A DNA stretch of 64,000 nt from Zygaena filipendulae (lineage: Eukaryota > Arthropoda > Insecta > Lepidoptera > Zygaenidae), in assembly GCA_907165275.2 (NCBI GenBank), contig OU015670.1, positions 4,801,501-4,865,500 of the forward strand, written 5' to 3'. Shown here piece by piece: positions 1 through 12,566 of this stretch. Each line of letters starts with the position of its first letter. The first letter of the stretch is position 1. The notes beneath the pieces were generated by a model. That model worked only from the letters and a program-made list of their open reading frames with translations, searched no databases and was not told the origin of the DNA. Position numbers and translations under genes: made by a program.

Positions 1-1120
1 CGCACGAGAAATATATTAGTTAGGTAGGTATATTTGCATTAAAAAGACGCATTTTTATTTACCACTAGCTGTGGTTCGCAATTCGCAGGACTATTTTTTC
101 TAATATAAAAGTTAAGTAGGGTAAGTACTTCTTATAACATCAGCTATCTGCCAGTGAAGGTCCCGTTAAAATCGGTCCAGCCGTTTCAGAGATTAGCCGA
201 AACAAACAGACAGACAGAACCCTTGTACGGAACCCTCGGCGGGCGAGTCCAACTCGCACTTGTCCGGTTTTAAAAAATAAAATTACTTAGGTATTATATG
301 TATTATGTACCTACCTAGTTACCGTATATTCGTATTTCATTTAAATCCATCCAATAGTTTTGCGTGAAAGAGCAACAAATATCCATCCATCCATACATAT
401 TACAAACTTTGGCGTTTATAATATTATCTAGTAGGATTTATTTTGAATGCGCTCTTTTGTTTCTTTAGCCCTGAAAATCAGAACTATGGTCTTATTTTAC
501 CGATGTCTTTTTATTATTTTATTTTTACAATAATAATAATAATATTTATTAATTTTGTAGATACGTTTATACCTACTGTTTAAATTTAACATAAATAAAT
601 AAATTAATAATAATAATAAAATTGTTTATTGCCATCAAAGCTTTGGTAGGCACAAAAAAAAAATTACAAATTATAGGCAAATTTCAAGTTTTTAAGTGTG
701 TTATTGAGCTAAAAGAAGTCATTGTGAAAATTATGTCCATTTTGGCTTTTGCAGTTAAAGTTCGTCAGTAGGTACCTACTGTGAATGGGTATAGTGTTGT
801 CACAATGTAGTGTATCACTGTCAGTTTCAGGCGCAAAGTAAGTACACGGTTACGGTCGTTTATTGACCCATAATTCATAAAACCAAATAACTGTATTAAA
901 AAATGAATAAAAAATACCTAATACATATATTTCGGTCGATTCTCGTTTCTTGTTCCAGGGATTTATTTATTTATTTATTTATTTATATTTATACATACAT
1001 CTCAGTTTGTGCCGAACCATCAGTGCGCGAATCTGGTTCGCACTTAGCCGGTTTTTTATGACACATTTTTTGTTTTTATTTTTGTACCTACCTACCTAAG
1101 TATATAATCCTGATCCTACT

Positions 1121-1295
1121 TCCTACTAATATTATAAATGTGAAAGTGTGCATGTTTGGATGTTTAGATGTTTTTTACTCAATCACGCAAAAACGGCTGA
1201 ACGTATTTGGATGAAATTTAGTATGCACGTTTTTATCCCGAAATTCCCGCGGGAACTCCGAAATTACCACGGATGAAACCGCGGGGCACAGCTAG
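1121..1295 (+). mobile_element. Helitron-like short repeat
   Basis: It starts TCCTACTAATATTATAAATG and ends with the hairpin-bearing 3' block (CCGCGGG…GAAACCGCGG type, one stem decayed here to ACCACGG) and CTAG|T. Non-autonomous Helitrons typically begin TC, end CTRR after a GC-rich hairpin, and insert between A and T, as seen here at the 3' side. It codes for nothing. A decayed second copy in the same orientation follows directly at about 1297-1475. Confidence 0.75.
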
Positions 1296-1296
1296 T

Positions 1297-1475
1297 AATA
1301 TTATAATTGCAAATGTGTTTGTTTGTTACAATTTCATGCCTTAACTACTCAACCTACATCCATTGAAGTATATTATGTGTGTCAGGGATACAGGAAAGGA
1401 TATAGGGTACTTTTATGCCGGAAATCCCGAGGAACTCAAAAATTTACACGAGTGTTATCGCGGGGAACAGCTATT
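1297..1475 (+). mobile_element. Helitron-like short repeat, decayed
   Basis: It has the same order of blocks as the neighbour (ATTATAATTGCAAATGTG, …CAGGGATACAGG…GGGTACTTTTATGCC…, then GCGGGGAACAGCTA), with many substitutions. The end is CTAT rather than CTAG. A 175-codon frame through it is a shadow. Confidence 0.55.
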
Positions 1476-2215
1476 CTGCAAATAAATATCAATTGCTGTG
1501 TAAAGTGTGTGAAGTCTCGCAAAAAATCGAATAGTATAAAAGCTCTTTTTTCACTATGTACCTACTTACCAAAGTACCTACTGAATCCTGATCCTCCAAC
1601 CGTGCCTATTTGCATAGTTAAATTTTATTGTGCAGCAATTGCTGGTAAGTCCTCCCCAGTCCCTGTACCTATACCGAAGTCCCTAGTGGGGGTATCTCTG
1701 TCCTGTTCCAACAGTGTTGTCGGTGTGCGTGTCGCCCTTCGCTTTAACACGAGACCCCGTGAAAAGAACGCGAGTGTGCGTCGAACCCAGGTATCGAATT
1801 ATGGGTGCGACCGTAACGGGAAACTTCCCGAGAATCCGGGTAAAAGATAGCGATTTTGTTAAAGCGATATGACTTTATTTAGTAGGAGTTTTGGTATTTT
1901 TATCTATTTACTCAAATTTGGAAGTGTTTCTTTTCTGTCTAATGCGATGACTTGTGACATTTTTTTGTTGGAAAGATGACTAATTGAGAGCGTTCCTAGC
2001 TAGGTGGGTATGATTCAAGAAAATCTGTTCTGCCGTTTGAATATCATCAGATACTTTCTAGTTCACGAATGGATGTGAGCATCTTCCACAGATTTTAAAT
2101 AAAGTTAATTGTTTTCTCCTCCTCAATCTAGAGAAACTTTGTTTAAATTTTTATGTTATTTAGTGACCCGTTACTTACATTTTAGACGCAAGTTTCGTTA
2201 GTTCAACCATCTTTT

Positions 2216-2578
2216 TAAGGTTCCGTATCGAAAGGGTAAAACGGGACCCCTATTACTAAGAATTCGCTGTCTGTTCGTCCGTCCGTCTGTACGTCTGTCA
2301 CCAAGCTGTATCTCATGAACCGTGGTAGACAGTTGAAATTTTCACAAATGATGTATTTCTGTTGCCGCTATAACAAACAAATACTAAAAAACAGAATAAA
2401 TAAATATTTAAGGGGGCTTTAGTTACGTATTCACTTTAAAAATAATAATCACTTAATTTAACAAAAACAAATATTTTATAGGGGGGGCTCCCATAGAACA
2501 AACATGTTTTTTTTTACCGTTTTATAGATAATGGTACGGTACCCTTTGTGCGCGATTCCGACTGCACGGCCGGTTTTT
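2216..2578 (+). repeat. GGTTCCGTA…GGCCGG-type interspersed repeat
   Basis: It begins AAGGTTCCGTA and ends CGATTCCGACTGCACGGCCGG followed by T's. Related sequences at 3577-4227, 52105-52386 (opposite strand) and in fragments at 150-276, 1000-1057 and 37690-37800 share the ends and internal blocks. It is a dispersed repeat without a visible ORF; I cannot assign it to a class. Confidence 0.65.
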
Positions 2579-3576
2579 AACTATCGTAATACGTAATCGG
2601 AAAAAAATTGAACATGAAACGAAACTTTTTATTTCGTGCTTGCAACCCAAAAAGCACGATGGGTCGCTGAATCAAAATTCCTTCCCTTTAGTTCGCGTCA
2701 GAATCGCTTCGAAGTGTGTCGTGTGTTTGATGCAGTGGTCAAAACATAATTCGTGAATAATTTTTGTGTTTTTGTGCTCTAATGTGCTTTTGAACGTGTA
2801 AATTAAAACAAATATTTGACATTTCTGTAAAAGCGTTATTTGCCGCTAATTCTTGACGTGTGGTAAGTTTTTTTTTTAATCATAAAAGCTAAGGGTTCGA
2901 AAAATCGAAAGCTTTTATTTTTTCGTACGCGGCATAATTGGAATGTTTGTAATGTTACTGTTTTTTTTTATTTATAAATATTTGTGTTTATTTGAATTAT
3001 TATTTTATAAAACTGTACCTATACATATTACTCTTGTAGTTACAATTTGTACCTACCGTTCGTTAAGCCTTAAACTGGTTTTGAAAGCTCATTGCTTTTA
3101 TCTTATTGCTAGTTATTACCTCTACTACGTGGATTGTGAAAGGTTTGAACTTGTAATAATATTACTAAGAGATGTCAAAACAGATGTAAATAACATGTAA
3201 CTACAGAGAAAAATATATAAGTAGGTACCTACCTACTTTTTAATATAACTTAAAACTTAAGTACACTAATTATTTATTTATTTAATTATTGCACATCCAT
3301 TAAGTAGTTGATTGGAGAGATGTTAATATATAAATAAGTATAACTTAACCTACCTAATCTAAAACCACAGAGAAAAATGTCAACTAATTTAACTAAAAAT
3401 AAGTTGATAGGAGAGATTTCAAAATAGTTAAAGGAAAAATCAATAAAATTTTAATTGGTTGTAGAATATCGATAAGTATTTAATTAAGTTCTAAGTTTAT
3501 TAAACTTGTAGATAAAATTAATTATCTACCTACTTATCTCGGATCGGAACCTACCTAGCTATCTAATCCTACTTTT

Positions 3577-4227
3577 TAGGGTTCCGTAGCCAATGGCAAA
3601 AAACGGAACCCTTATGGATTCGTCTTTTCGTCATGTCTGTCCTGTCCGTCCGTATATCACAGCCACTTTTTTCCGAAACTATAAGAACTAGGCAGACCTA
3701 CTGTTGAAGCTTGGTAAGTAGATGTATTCTGTGAACCCATCCTCCATGTGTGAACCGCATTAAGATTTTCACACAAAAATAGAAAAAAACAATAATTTTG
3801 GGGGTTACTTACTGAAACTCAAAACTTTTTTTTTTCATCAAACCCATACGTGTCGGGTATCTATGGATAGGTCTTCAAAAATGATATTGAGGTTTCTAGT
3901 GTAATTTTTTTCTAAACCGAATAGTTTGCGCGAGAGACACTTCTAAAGTGGTAAAATGTGTCCCCCCCCCCTGTAACTTCTAAAATAATGAATAATGAGA
4001 ATGATAAAACTAAAAAAATATATTATGATGTACATTACCATGTAAACTTCCACCGAAAATGGTTTGTTTTTAATAAGTACGTCATAAATCGTAAACCGCA
4101 AAAAAATACACTATTATTAAAACATCGATCAAAGTTACAACGAACTACAAGAACTTTTATATTATGTTACTTGCTTCTACGGAACCCTTCATGGGCGAGT
4201 CCGACTCGCACTTGGCCGCTTTTTTAT
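3577..4227 (+). repeat. GGTTCCGTA…GGCCG-type interspersed repeat, long copy
   Basis: It starts TTAGGGTTCCGTAGC and ends GGGCGAGTCCGACTCGCACT-TGGCCGC then T's. It is longer than the 363-bp copy at 2216, with a divergent middle (3720-4170) that may include an insertion. It has no credible coding frame. Confidence 0.6.
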
Positions 4228-4319
4228 AATGCAACAGAATCATGGTAATGAACATGTAATGAGTTAATGTATAATTTCATTTTGCTTATAAATCATCTTT
4301 TTTTTGTTTGTGGTCAGTG

Positions 4320-4653
4320 TAGGGTTGCCACGTCCGTACTATATTAGTACGATAAATACTATATTTTTATGCCTAATTCAACCGTCGCGCTTTTTTATAA
4401 TGTGTGCTGTGACTGGTCTGGAAAGCATCCGCAGCGCAGCACGGGGAATTTTAAGAACGAAACGCATATGGAACCCGGCAACAAAACGCCAACTGTCAAA
4501 CTAGCAATAATTTGTGGATGAATGCTGCCTGATACATAAAGATTACAAAATATTTTTGTACTATTTTTTTCCCTGCATTTCCCAAAAATACTACATTTTT
4601 GCACGTTTTTTCGGAAAGATAGTATATTTTTCCCAAAAAAGGTGGCAACCCTT
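4320..4653. mobile_element. hAT-type MITE with perfect 8-bp target duplication
   Basis: The terminal inverted repeats are TAGGGTTGCCAC and its complement ending GTGGCAACCCT(T). The element is flanked by GGTCAGTG at 4312-4319 and again at 4654-4661. An 8-bp TSD with TAGGGTTGCC termini is typical of hAT-superfamily MITEs. The 334-bp body has no transposase. Confidence 0.85.
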
Positions 4654-5118
4654 GGTCAGTGGTCGTAATAGTACAAAATAACTTTGTTAATATAACTTTT
4701 CTAAAAATTCATTGCAGAGGTAATATAAGATTTCGGCGATTTAGAGATTAAACAATCATACGTAGATAATCACAATCAGTCCAACATAATATGTGGAACT
4801 TAGGTACGATTAGAATAAAGGCTACTTAGTTACCATGGGTGAAAACTAGCGGAAAAGTAAAAGCATCCATAAATACTTAGGTATTTACCTCATAGACACA
4901 CATTGATTTAGTTTTAACATAATGTTGATTCCCATATAAATTATTTTTTGACCATTGAAGAAGAAATTATCAAGTAAACCAATAAACAAAGCAAAGACGC
5001 AATCAACCTAATGATCAAAATTAAAAACTTACATGTGATAAGGCAGTTACTTCCTCAGTTACGTCATGGACTATTGGTCCATGGTTACGTAAACAAAAAG
5101 GAGCATTATATATTATAT

Positions 5119-5357
5119 AGTAGCTGTCCCGCGCGGTTCTACCCGCGATAATTTCGAAGTTCCCGCGGAATTGTTCCATACAAGCTTTGCAACCCCTTTT
5201 CATCCTTAGGGGGTGAATTTTAAAAAATCCTTTCTTATCGGATGCCTACGTCATACAAAGAACACACCCCCTGCAAGTTTCAGGTCTCTACGATCAGCGG
5301 CTTAGGCTATGCGTTGATCTATCAGTCATTCAGGACAAAGCATTTTATATGTATAGA
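5119..5357 (-). mobile_element. Helitron-like repeat of a divergent subtype
   Basis: On the minus strand it reads from ATCTATAC-like bases (ending ATAGAT on + at 5357) to the 3' block at 5119-5160 with the GCGGGTAGAACCGCGC hairpin and CAGCTA. Its middle differs from the other copies and holds GGATGCCTACGTCAT and GGCTATGCGTTGAT blocks; fragments of the latter recur at 6920-7000 and 36065-36130. Confidence 0.6.
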
Positions 5358-5639
5358 TATTCGTTAATTTCTATTTAAACAGATTTCCAACAGGCTTAGT
5401 AAAAAATATAATATCATAATTTTCCTAAGCTTCTGACAATATTAATAGGTAATCTACCTAATTCAATATTACTGGATTATATCATAGGATTTCTTTAGAA
5501 AATATATCATAAACGAAATGCTTGCTATAGCTCTTTGCTGTCGCTTTTTGTGAAATCTCGCAGCTGAGTGTTGCTGAACATTTATCTACATAGGTAGATA
5601 GGTACAATGTATAATATTGTATATTCTAAGGTACCTAAC

Positions 5640-6150
5640 TATAAATAAAAATCTCGTATCACGACGTTTGTCCGGGATAAACTCCGAAACTACAAACTAC
5701 TGAACCGATTTCAATGATTTTTTTTTGTACATGTACCTTCCTTGGTTCAAATTGACATTTAGGATACTTTTATCCCGGGATTCGAGCGGAAACTCTGACA
5801 TAATGCGGGGAACAGCTAATCACCGAGACGATTGGGACTAGGTATTTTGACGGGACTTTCACTGGCAATTAATTAGCTGACGTTATAAGGAGTAACATAA
5901 GCTACTTTCACCTAAGTTCCTGCGGGAACTACGAAACTGCTGCACGTGTAACCGCGGAGCACAGCTAGTTATAATCCTAATATTATAAATATGAAAGTTT
6001 GTTTGTTTGTTTATTACGCTTTCACGGCTTAACGGCTTAACCGATCACCACCAAATTTATACACGTTGTCAGGTACAGAGAAGGACATAGGGTACTTTTT
6101 ATCCCGGAATTCCCGCAAGGCCTCCGAAATTACCGCGGGTAAAAAATAAA
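5640..6150 (+). mobile_element. Cluster of three decayed Helitron-like copies
   Basis: Three same-strand pieces lie end to end: 5640-5817 ending GCGGGGAACAGCTAAT, a 3' end at about 5910-5968 with GGAGCACAGCTAG|T, and a 5' part starting TCCTAATATTATAAATATG at 5975 that loses its 3' hairpin near 6150. Confidence 0.6.
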
Positions 6151-6426
6151 ATCACCTTTAATATCTGAGCGATCGAGTTTCGCTCGTTGTGATAGGCTCG
6201 TTTCGATTACCCGCGAAAGAAGTATCCATTTGCTATTGAGCATCTATAATATAAAGTCTATCTAGATCGAAAAAAGAGTGGGAATACCGATTTTCATAAC
6301 CCTAACTTTAAAACCAACGGTAGTTTCAAACAAAGTTGCACTACCCCATTTTCACCCCCTTTTATTTGGTTGAATTTCCAAGAACTTTATATACAAATTG
6401 AAGCCTTGCGCAACATTTCATGGTAA

Positions 6427-6908
6427 GTTCACACGCGTGCGTTCAACTCTACATTCAACGTGCACATTCACATTCACGAGCGTGTAAACGGTACGCCCGA
6501 GCCCGTGAACGCGCCTGTGAACGTGAATGCCGCGAATCGGGCAAGTGTCGGTTTTTTGGCAAAGTTCAAAGGATGAATGTGCGGGCGCCCGGTGACTGTT
6601 TACACGCGCGCGGGCAGTCAGTCTGTCCCGCGCTTTCGCGACGAGTGGATCTTCATTCAACGTTGCTAAGAAAGTCGCTACGATCGGATATTACAATCGT
6701 TCATAATTTTGTTCCTTTTTCCAATAAAAATAAGTTAAGCCAAAGGATATGGCAGCAACAACACCGAGATCCTCGCTGCTCGCCATTCTGGCACTGACTG
6801 ACACGACGGCGTGCGTGTAAACAGCTTGAATGTCCGCCGGCCCGGGACGGGCTGCATGCCGCGCAGCCCGCCAGGCAGCCCGCCGGGCTGCACGGCGCGC
6901 GTGTGAAC
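6427..6908. mobile_element. CpG-rich 482-bp inverted-repeat element
   Basis: Ends are GTTCACACGCG (6427-6437) and its exact complement CGCGTGTGAAC (6898-6908); GTA occurs just outside both ends (6423-6425 plus one A, and 6909-6911). The body is far richer in CG dinucleotides than its surroundings. A 31-codon minus-strand frame (6786-6691) beginning MASSEDLG may be a relic of a transposase start, but I do not recognise it. It is a probable non-autonomous DNA transposon. Confidence 0.65.
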
Positions 6909-7316
6909 GTAGCATCAAGTTTCTAGGCCTAGCGGCTTGGGGTGTGCGTTGATGACTCAGTCACAAGTCAGTCAGTCAGGTATAAAGACCTAATATAATA
7001 TTGTGTAGGTATGTATGTATAGACTGGCTACCTGACACTTCACCTGCGTTTCTCTCTCCAGATACTTTTTTATTAACTGGCCGCTTTTAATTAAGTATGT
7101 TTTTTTGTCGTTAAAAAGGAATATTAAACACACAAAAATTGTGCTCTCTTATTAATTTTCATCTTTATTTTTGGTATCAGTAGCCCAGTAGTCGGGGTTG
7201 AATTTTCAGAAATCCTGATATAAGTTTACGTGTTTATAAAGTAGTACCCGAGGAGTGTCTAATGGCTACGCGCTACTCGATCGTAAACGAGTATCGTTTG
7301 AAATAATTCTTATTTA

Positions 7317-7788
7317 TCTATACTTATAATAAAACTGTAAAGAGGTCAATTCTGTACATATTCAAAATTAATATTGGAGGATGAATGGTGATCGATACTG
7401 ATGCCAAAAATGCAATCAATGAAATTTTTGTCTGTCTGTCTGTCTGTATGTGCACGCATGGGTCAAAAACTACTTAAGGGATTTTAACCAAACTTGGTAC
7501 GATTGTAGTCCATACTTCTGGGCAGGTTATAGGCTATATAGCATAACGCTAGGACACATAGGAGCTGAGCAGTGACGATAAATTTGAAGCAAGTCGGATG
7601 AAAATGCGCTTTCGAGCTCTTATCCTCGCATACGTTTACTCAATCACGCAAAAACGGCTGAACGGATTTGGATGAAATTTGGCATGCACGTTGTCAGGAG
7701 TACAGAGAAGGACATAGGCTACTTTTTATCCCGGAATTTCCGCGGGAACTCCAAAATTACCGCGGGTGAAACCGCGGGGCACAGCTAG
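7317..7788 (+). mobile_element. Helitron-like element, complete ends (472 bp)
   Basis: It starts A|TCTATACTTATAATAAAACT and ends CCGCGGGTGAAACCGCGGGG-CACAGCTAG|T. The stem CCGCGG…CCGCGG with a GTGAAA loop lies 8 bases before CTAG. Insertion between A (7316) and T (7789) without duplication fits Helitron transposition. It lacks a Rep/helicase ORF and is longer than most copies here. Confidence 0.85.
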
Positions 7789-8371
7789 TTAGAACTATAA
7801 TCGTTTGTTGATGTTAAAAACGCTCCCGACCCATCTCGTGTGAACATCGAATGATCCAGGTGCATGTTGACGCTTCGTTTTAATCTCTCACATCGACGAC
7901 GCGACGGACGGAATTGATGATATTCCAATAGTAATTTTATCAATTTGACAAGCGTTGTGTAAACGTCGACGATAACACCTCGTCAATATTTATTTTCCCA
8001 CGAAAACTCTTCATTGAAAGTCACAAGGCGCGAATCTTAGAGTAGTAAATAGTACCTATTTAACCAAAGAGATGGCCAAAGCCGCAACGCGAGTTTCATA
8101 TTTTGTCGTAGACATGTGCCTGAGGGAGTGCTTTATTTTTTGTTTTTGTTAATTTTTCTTCTTCCTCTTCAACTGTGACAATCTATCGCGGTTAGGTATA
8201 TTTTGTCCACATTGGAAAAATTGTATTCGAGATTGTATTCCGTAACTTGTTATGATAAAGGAGCTCCTCCTCTCTTTAAAATTTCTGTATGTCGATTTAG
8301 GTACTTTTTTTAAATGATACATCTTAGAAAATATTATTTTAGTGGACCGGATCCTGGAGCCCTTTGAAATC

Positions 8372-8696
8372 CAACCGCTTTTCTACGTATTGTAAAACAA
8401 AATCTTACGCCGTCTCTGTTTGTCTGTTTGTTCGCGATAAACCCAAAAACTACTGAACGGATTTTCATGTGGTACATAAAACGATTCACGAGGAAAGTTT
8501 CGGCAGGTAGGTATATGGTTTGTTAAGGTTTTATGTAAATTAGTTGATATATAACGATAATAATCGTTGGAAGTGTCGGAAAAAGTCAAACCGCCTACGT
8601 TGTGAGGGGTACAGAAAAGGACATAGAGTACTTTTATCCCGAAATTACTGCGGGAACTCCGAAATCAACGCGGGTGAAACCGCGGGGAACAGTTAG
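8372..8696 (+). mobile_element. Helitron-like copy, 3' end mutated
   Basis: Blocks include TCTGTTTGTCTGTTTGTTCG-CGATAAAC, a partly duplicated middle, and the 3' hairpin CGCGGGTGAAACCGCGGGG followed by AACAGTTAG instead of CAGCTAG. The left end is indistinct. Confidence 0.6.
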
Positions 8697-9819
8697 TTTA
8701 AAATAAAACAGTGTTGAACACAGTTATTACTCAAAACGCATATACAATCGATAATAATACAATGCAGATTGGCTGCACGGCTGACGCGTCTATTTGAACA
8801 GTTTATCGACGCCCCGCCAGCTCTAGAATACATTTTCGCTTATTCACTAGTGGTGTACACGATTTATCATCGATACCGCACTGCGACGTTTCCAACTCGC
8901 CGGTTGATTGGTTTTAGATGACACTTGACGCCCATTTGAAACAGCTGTAGTCTAGTCGAGTTTGAACCTCAGTTTGAACTTGATTAAGGACTATAATGAT
9001 GTTTTTGAAGAGAGAAATTCTAATAACTATTGTCATTTTCCCTAAACTTATATTTATGTAGGCACACATACTTAATTGTTTTTGTCGCTCGACTCTGAGA
9101 CTTGCGCGATTGAGCTGGTAACTTTTGGGTGACATGGCACATTTAGAACATAAAAAAATAATGTCCACATATTTAATATGTAGTTGCGTACTGTAAATTG
9201 AATATTTATAAATTGTCTCCGTGTCCACGCCATGAGGTTCATGGTTGAAAATAGAAAAAAGGCATTTAAAATTTGTTTGCAATTACAAATAAAGTTACTT
9301 ATTCAAAACTGTACCTAAAGCATATTATTATTTTTTGGCTCAATAATCAAAAGTGCAGTTTAGGTGATTCTTCTAGTTAATTCGTACGTTAGGTTCAAGT
9401 AAGAATAATAATAACATTCTGTTACCACGGGTTTTATTAACTCGTATTCACATAATATTTATGGTGGGATTTCACTTTAAATACCATTTATCGATACTCC
9501 ACCACTCATCACTATTACATTTGCTGATGACTCTATATGGTAATGAGCCATTGCTATCTCGAACAGCGCAGTATTTGCGTTTGTATCTGTTCGGCAGTTC
9601 GTTTGTTTATTGCACATTGAAGATGCGAAGTGCATACTCATTTTATTTACGCATTGAAATAATTTTATTTATTCCTCATATAAGTAATACTGTTTATGCC
9701 AGGTATTGCGAAGCCTCTTTGTTGTGTAGCATTTTTCTTGTGCAGAAACTTTCGCTTCCCTTAATTGGCATAGGAATAAAAGACGAACATATTATTAAGT
9801 ATACGTTCATATTTTTTAA

Positions 9820-10001
9820 CAGCTGTTGCCTTGCGGTTTTACCCGTAATAATTTTGGAGTTCCCGCGGAAATTCCTGGATAAAAACACCTGTATGTCCTT
9901 CTGACAACGTGTATGCATTTCATAGTGATCGGTTGAACTGTTAAGGCGTGAAAGTTAACAAAACAAACAAACATAAACACACATTCGCATTAATTTATTA
10001 A
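9820..10001 (-). mobile_element. Helitron-like copy
   Basis: On + it reads CAGCTGTTGCCTTGCGGTTT-TACCCG, then GTTCCCGCGGAAATTCC, GACAACGTGTATGC and GGCGTGAAAG, the reverse of the canonical order. The CTAG end is decayed. Confidence 0.6.
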
Positions 10002-11109
10002 GGATTAAATTTAGAATTTTAGACAATCACCTGCGTGAATTTTTGCGTTCTTCTCTTTGTTTCGGCTTTAAAAGTCGTAACATGATAGCGTGCCGCCGTA
10101 ATATCCTACGGACGTTTTTTTTACTCGTCTTGTATTTTTAAGCAAAAACGACATCCACTACGATCATCTTTCAAATCAAATGAAATTATCTTTATTCGTT
10201 ACGACCGCGACACGGGTAAAAAAAACACCGTGTCGCAACAAAATGGATTTTGGATATGTATGGAATGGATCTATTGGTTATCTTTTGACGTGCCTCACTT
10301 TATTTTTCAGTGTGCAGACACGCTAAATGTCTTCAGTTGTATTAGGAGGATAAATAAGTAATTATTTTGTAATATAATAATTTTTTTATTGTTTGTTGGT
10401 TGGAATCGCTTCGCAAAAGACTTGACTTGGAAGACGACTTGTATGGACAGATTCCGCGAAATAATGAAGTTTTATGTGCATTGCTTTGTTTACATTGGCT
10501 CCATCTGAGCTTGTGGACAGACATGATACTGGTTTAAAGTAATAGGTAATAGCTGTACCCGCGACTTCGTTGGGAGATGTTTTAGGATCAAGATATGTAG
10601 AAAAAGTTAGTAGCTTTTAATTTAACTTAATAATAAGCGTATTGTTTATTTTCATTCTTTCGAGGCCACCATAAACGACAACTGCCATACAATATGAAAT
10701 TAATCATATTATAATTTAGGTTAGGTACATATGTTGAAAACTGCAAAAATCGCGGTAGGGACACTGGGGATGCTCCGGATAGAGCTACTCTACTGTTGGA
10801 GTTTCGTTTGACGCTTGATATTTTGGGACAACCTGTTTACTATTGCTTCGTGTAACATGCTACTTTTATCCATCTCTTGATGACCGAACCATCTACCTAT
10901 TGGAAAAATTGGAAGAATTAATAATTTTTTTCATTCATTCATGTTTTTCATACGTTCATTCATTATTATTTATTTATTTATTATATATTTATTTATTTTG
11001 ATGAGTTGACATTTTTCGTTACAATTGTTTTTTTTTTATATTCTGATATAAAATGTACCTAAATGTAATTTTAAAGAGAGTTAAAAATATCAATATCATT
11101 CTTACAGAT

Positions 11110-11156
11110 CATGGACCAATTAAACAGTTTTATTTAAACAGTTTTATTGGTCCATG
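11110..11156. repeat. Small perfect inverted repeat
   Basis: The 11-bp arms CATGGACCAAT (11110-11120) and ATTGGTCCATG (11146-11156) are exact complements. The 25-base loop contains TTAAACAGTTTTAT-type sequence twice. Its origin is unknown. Confidence 0.6.
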
Positions 11157-12128
11157 TCACAGATAAATATAAAATACTCCAGTAGAAGAACCGTAAAAAT
11201 CGGCCATAAAATTACGCAAAACTCGCGCGCAATCATTGATTTAAAACAAAAACATGTGAATATGTTTAATACGTCATATAGAAGAGTATGTAACTGTGTG
11301 TACCTACTTACAATGTCGTTGATGTGAGTAAATAATATTATGTCTGTTAAAAATACATTGTTTCTGAACGTCGACAAGAACTCTCTTACCCATTCTAAAT
11401 ATTCCTAATAGGCAATTTGACTGTACAAGATTCAATGAAACACAGAAATTATGTGTTCATTAAAATTCAAGAACCCTAATTTGTCATAAAATCGTGAATT
11501 ATTATCCATAAAGTGTTTCTGAATCATTCATTTTCGAGGCTCCGTGTGTAATTATTTGTGTTGAATTGCCTTTTTTCCGACGCGTACACCTCGCCCCCCG
11601 CTGTAAACGAATCAACTTTTATTGAGTCATTAGGAATAAATTAAATGGAATTTAAATATTATACTTACCTGTGAGTTTAAACTATAAACTTAGAATGAAC
11701 TAATATAATTATTTTAATACACACAAGCTACGTTATGAGGACCTATTTGGAGATAAAAGTGTTGCAATGCTTTCTTTTTAAGGACACCGGCGCGGCGTAG
11801 CCATAATTGGCAAACAAGGACTCCCATGTATTAGAAAAGCACTAACTATAATTACAAATTCTAGTGCCTTGAATCAGTTTTTAAGAGGTTAGAATAGAAC
11901 TTAGACGTGATGTCTTGTGATCGTAATTTCAAAATTACTCGGTGTTCCGCCGACTTATTTCTATTTCGCTAAACGATTACATTTTGCGAACCAACTTGTT
12001 TTATCAATTTATTTATTTTCATTGCAACATATTATAGTAACTAACCACTACAATAGAAGTTCACAAATCGGTCACATTCTGTGTCAGAACCACATACCCT
12101 GCAAGGTTTATAATTTCATATTAGGTTT

Positions 12129-12335
12129 ACCAGCTTGTTCCCCGCCGTTTCGCCCGCAGTAATTTCGGAGTTTCCGCGGGAATTCCGCGTTACAATATAA
12201 CCTAAGCGTAACCTATGTTACTCAGGGATAATGTAGCATTCTAATGGTGTAAAAAAATTTAAAATCGGTCCAGTAGTTTTTAAATTAAATCGAAACAAAC
12301 AATAAACAAAGAATCGAATCTTTCCTCTTTATAAT
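12129..12335 (-). mobile_element. Helitron-like copy, left half of a head-to-head pair
   Basis: It runs from CAGCTTGTTCCCCGCC (3' end, + strand view) to TCTTTCCTCTTTATAA (5' end). The diagnostic block CTCAGGGATAATGTAGCATT also occurs, inverted, in the next copy at 12351-12566. Confidence 0.7.
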
Positions 12336-12350
12336 CTTTTTCTTCTTTTA

Positions 12351-12566
12351 ACTACTAATAATATTACGTATATAAAGAGGAAAGATTTCATTTTTTATTT
12401 GTTTGTTTGGTTGTTACTACGAACTTAAAAACTACTGAACCGATTTCAAAAATTCTTTCACCATTAGAAAGCCACATTATCCCTGAGTAACATAGGCTAT
12501 ATTGTAATCCGGGATTCCCGCGGGAACTCCTAAATCAACGCGGGTAAAACCGCGGGGAATAGCTAG
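12351..12566 (+). mobile_element. Helitron-like copy, right half of the pair
   Basis: It starts near ACTACTAATAATATTAC, continues TATAAAGAGGAAAGATTTCA and ends CGCGGGTAAAACCGCGGGGA-ATAGCTAG|T at 12566. It belongs to the same subfamily as 12129-12335 on the other strand, so the two 5' ends face each other across about 15 bp. Confidence 0.75.

Noticed and set aside
1323..1850. Longest open frame in the window (175 codons, +)
   Set aside because: It begins in a decayed Helitron-like copy and has no domain, signal peptide or homologue I recognise; codon use looks random.
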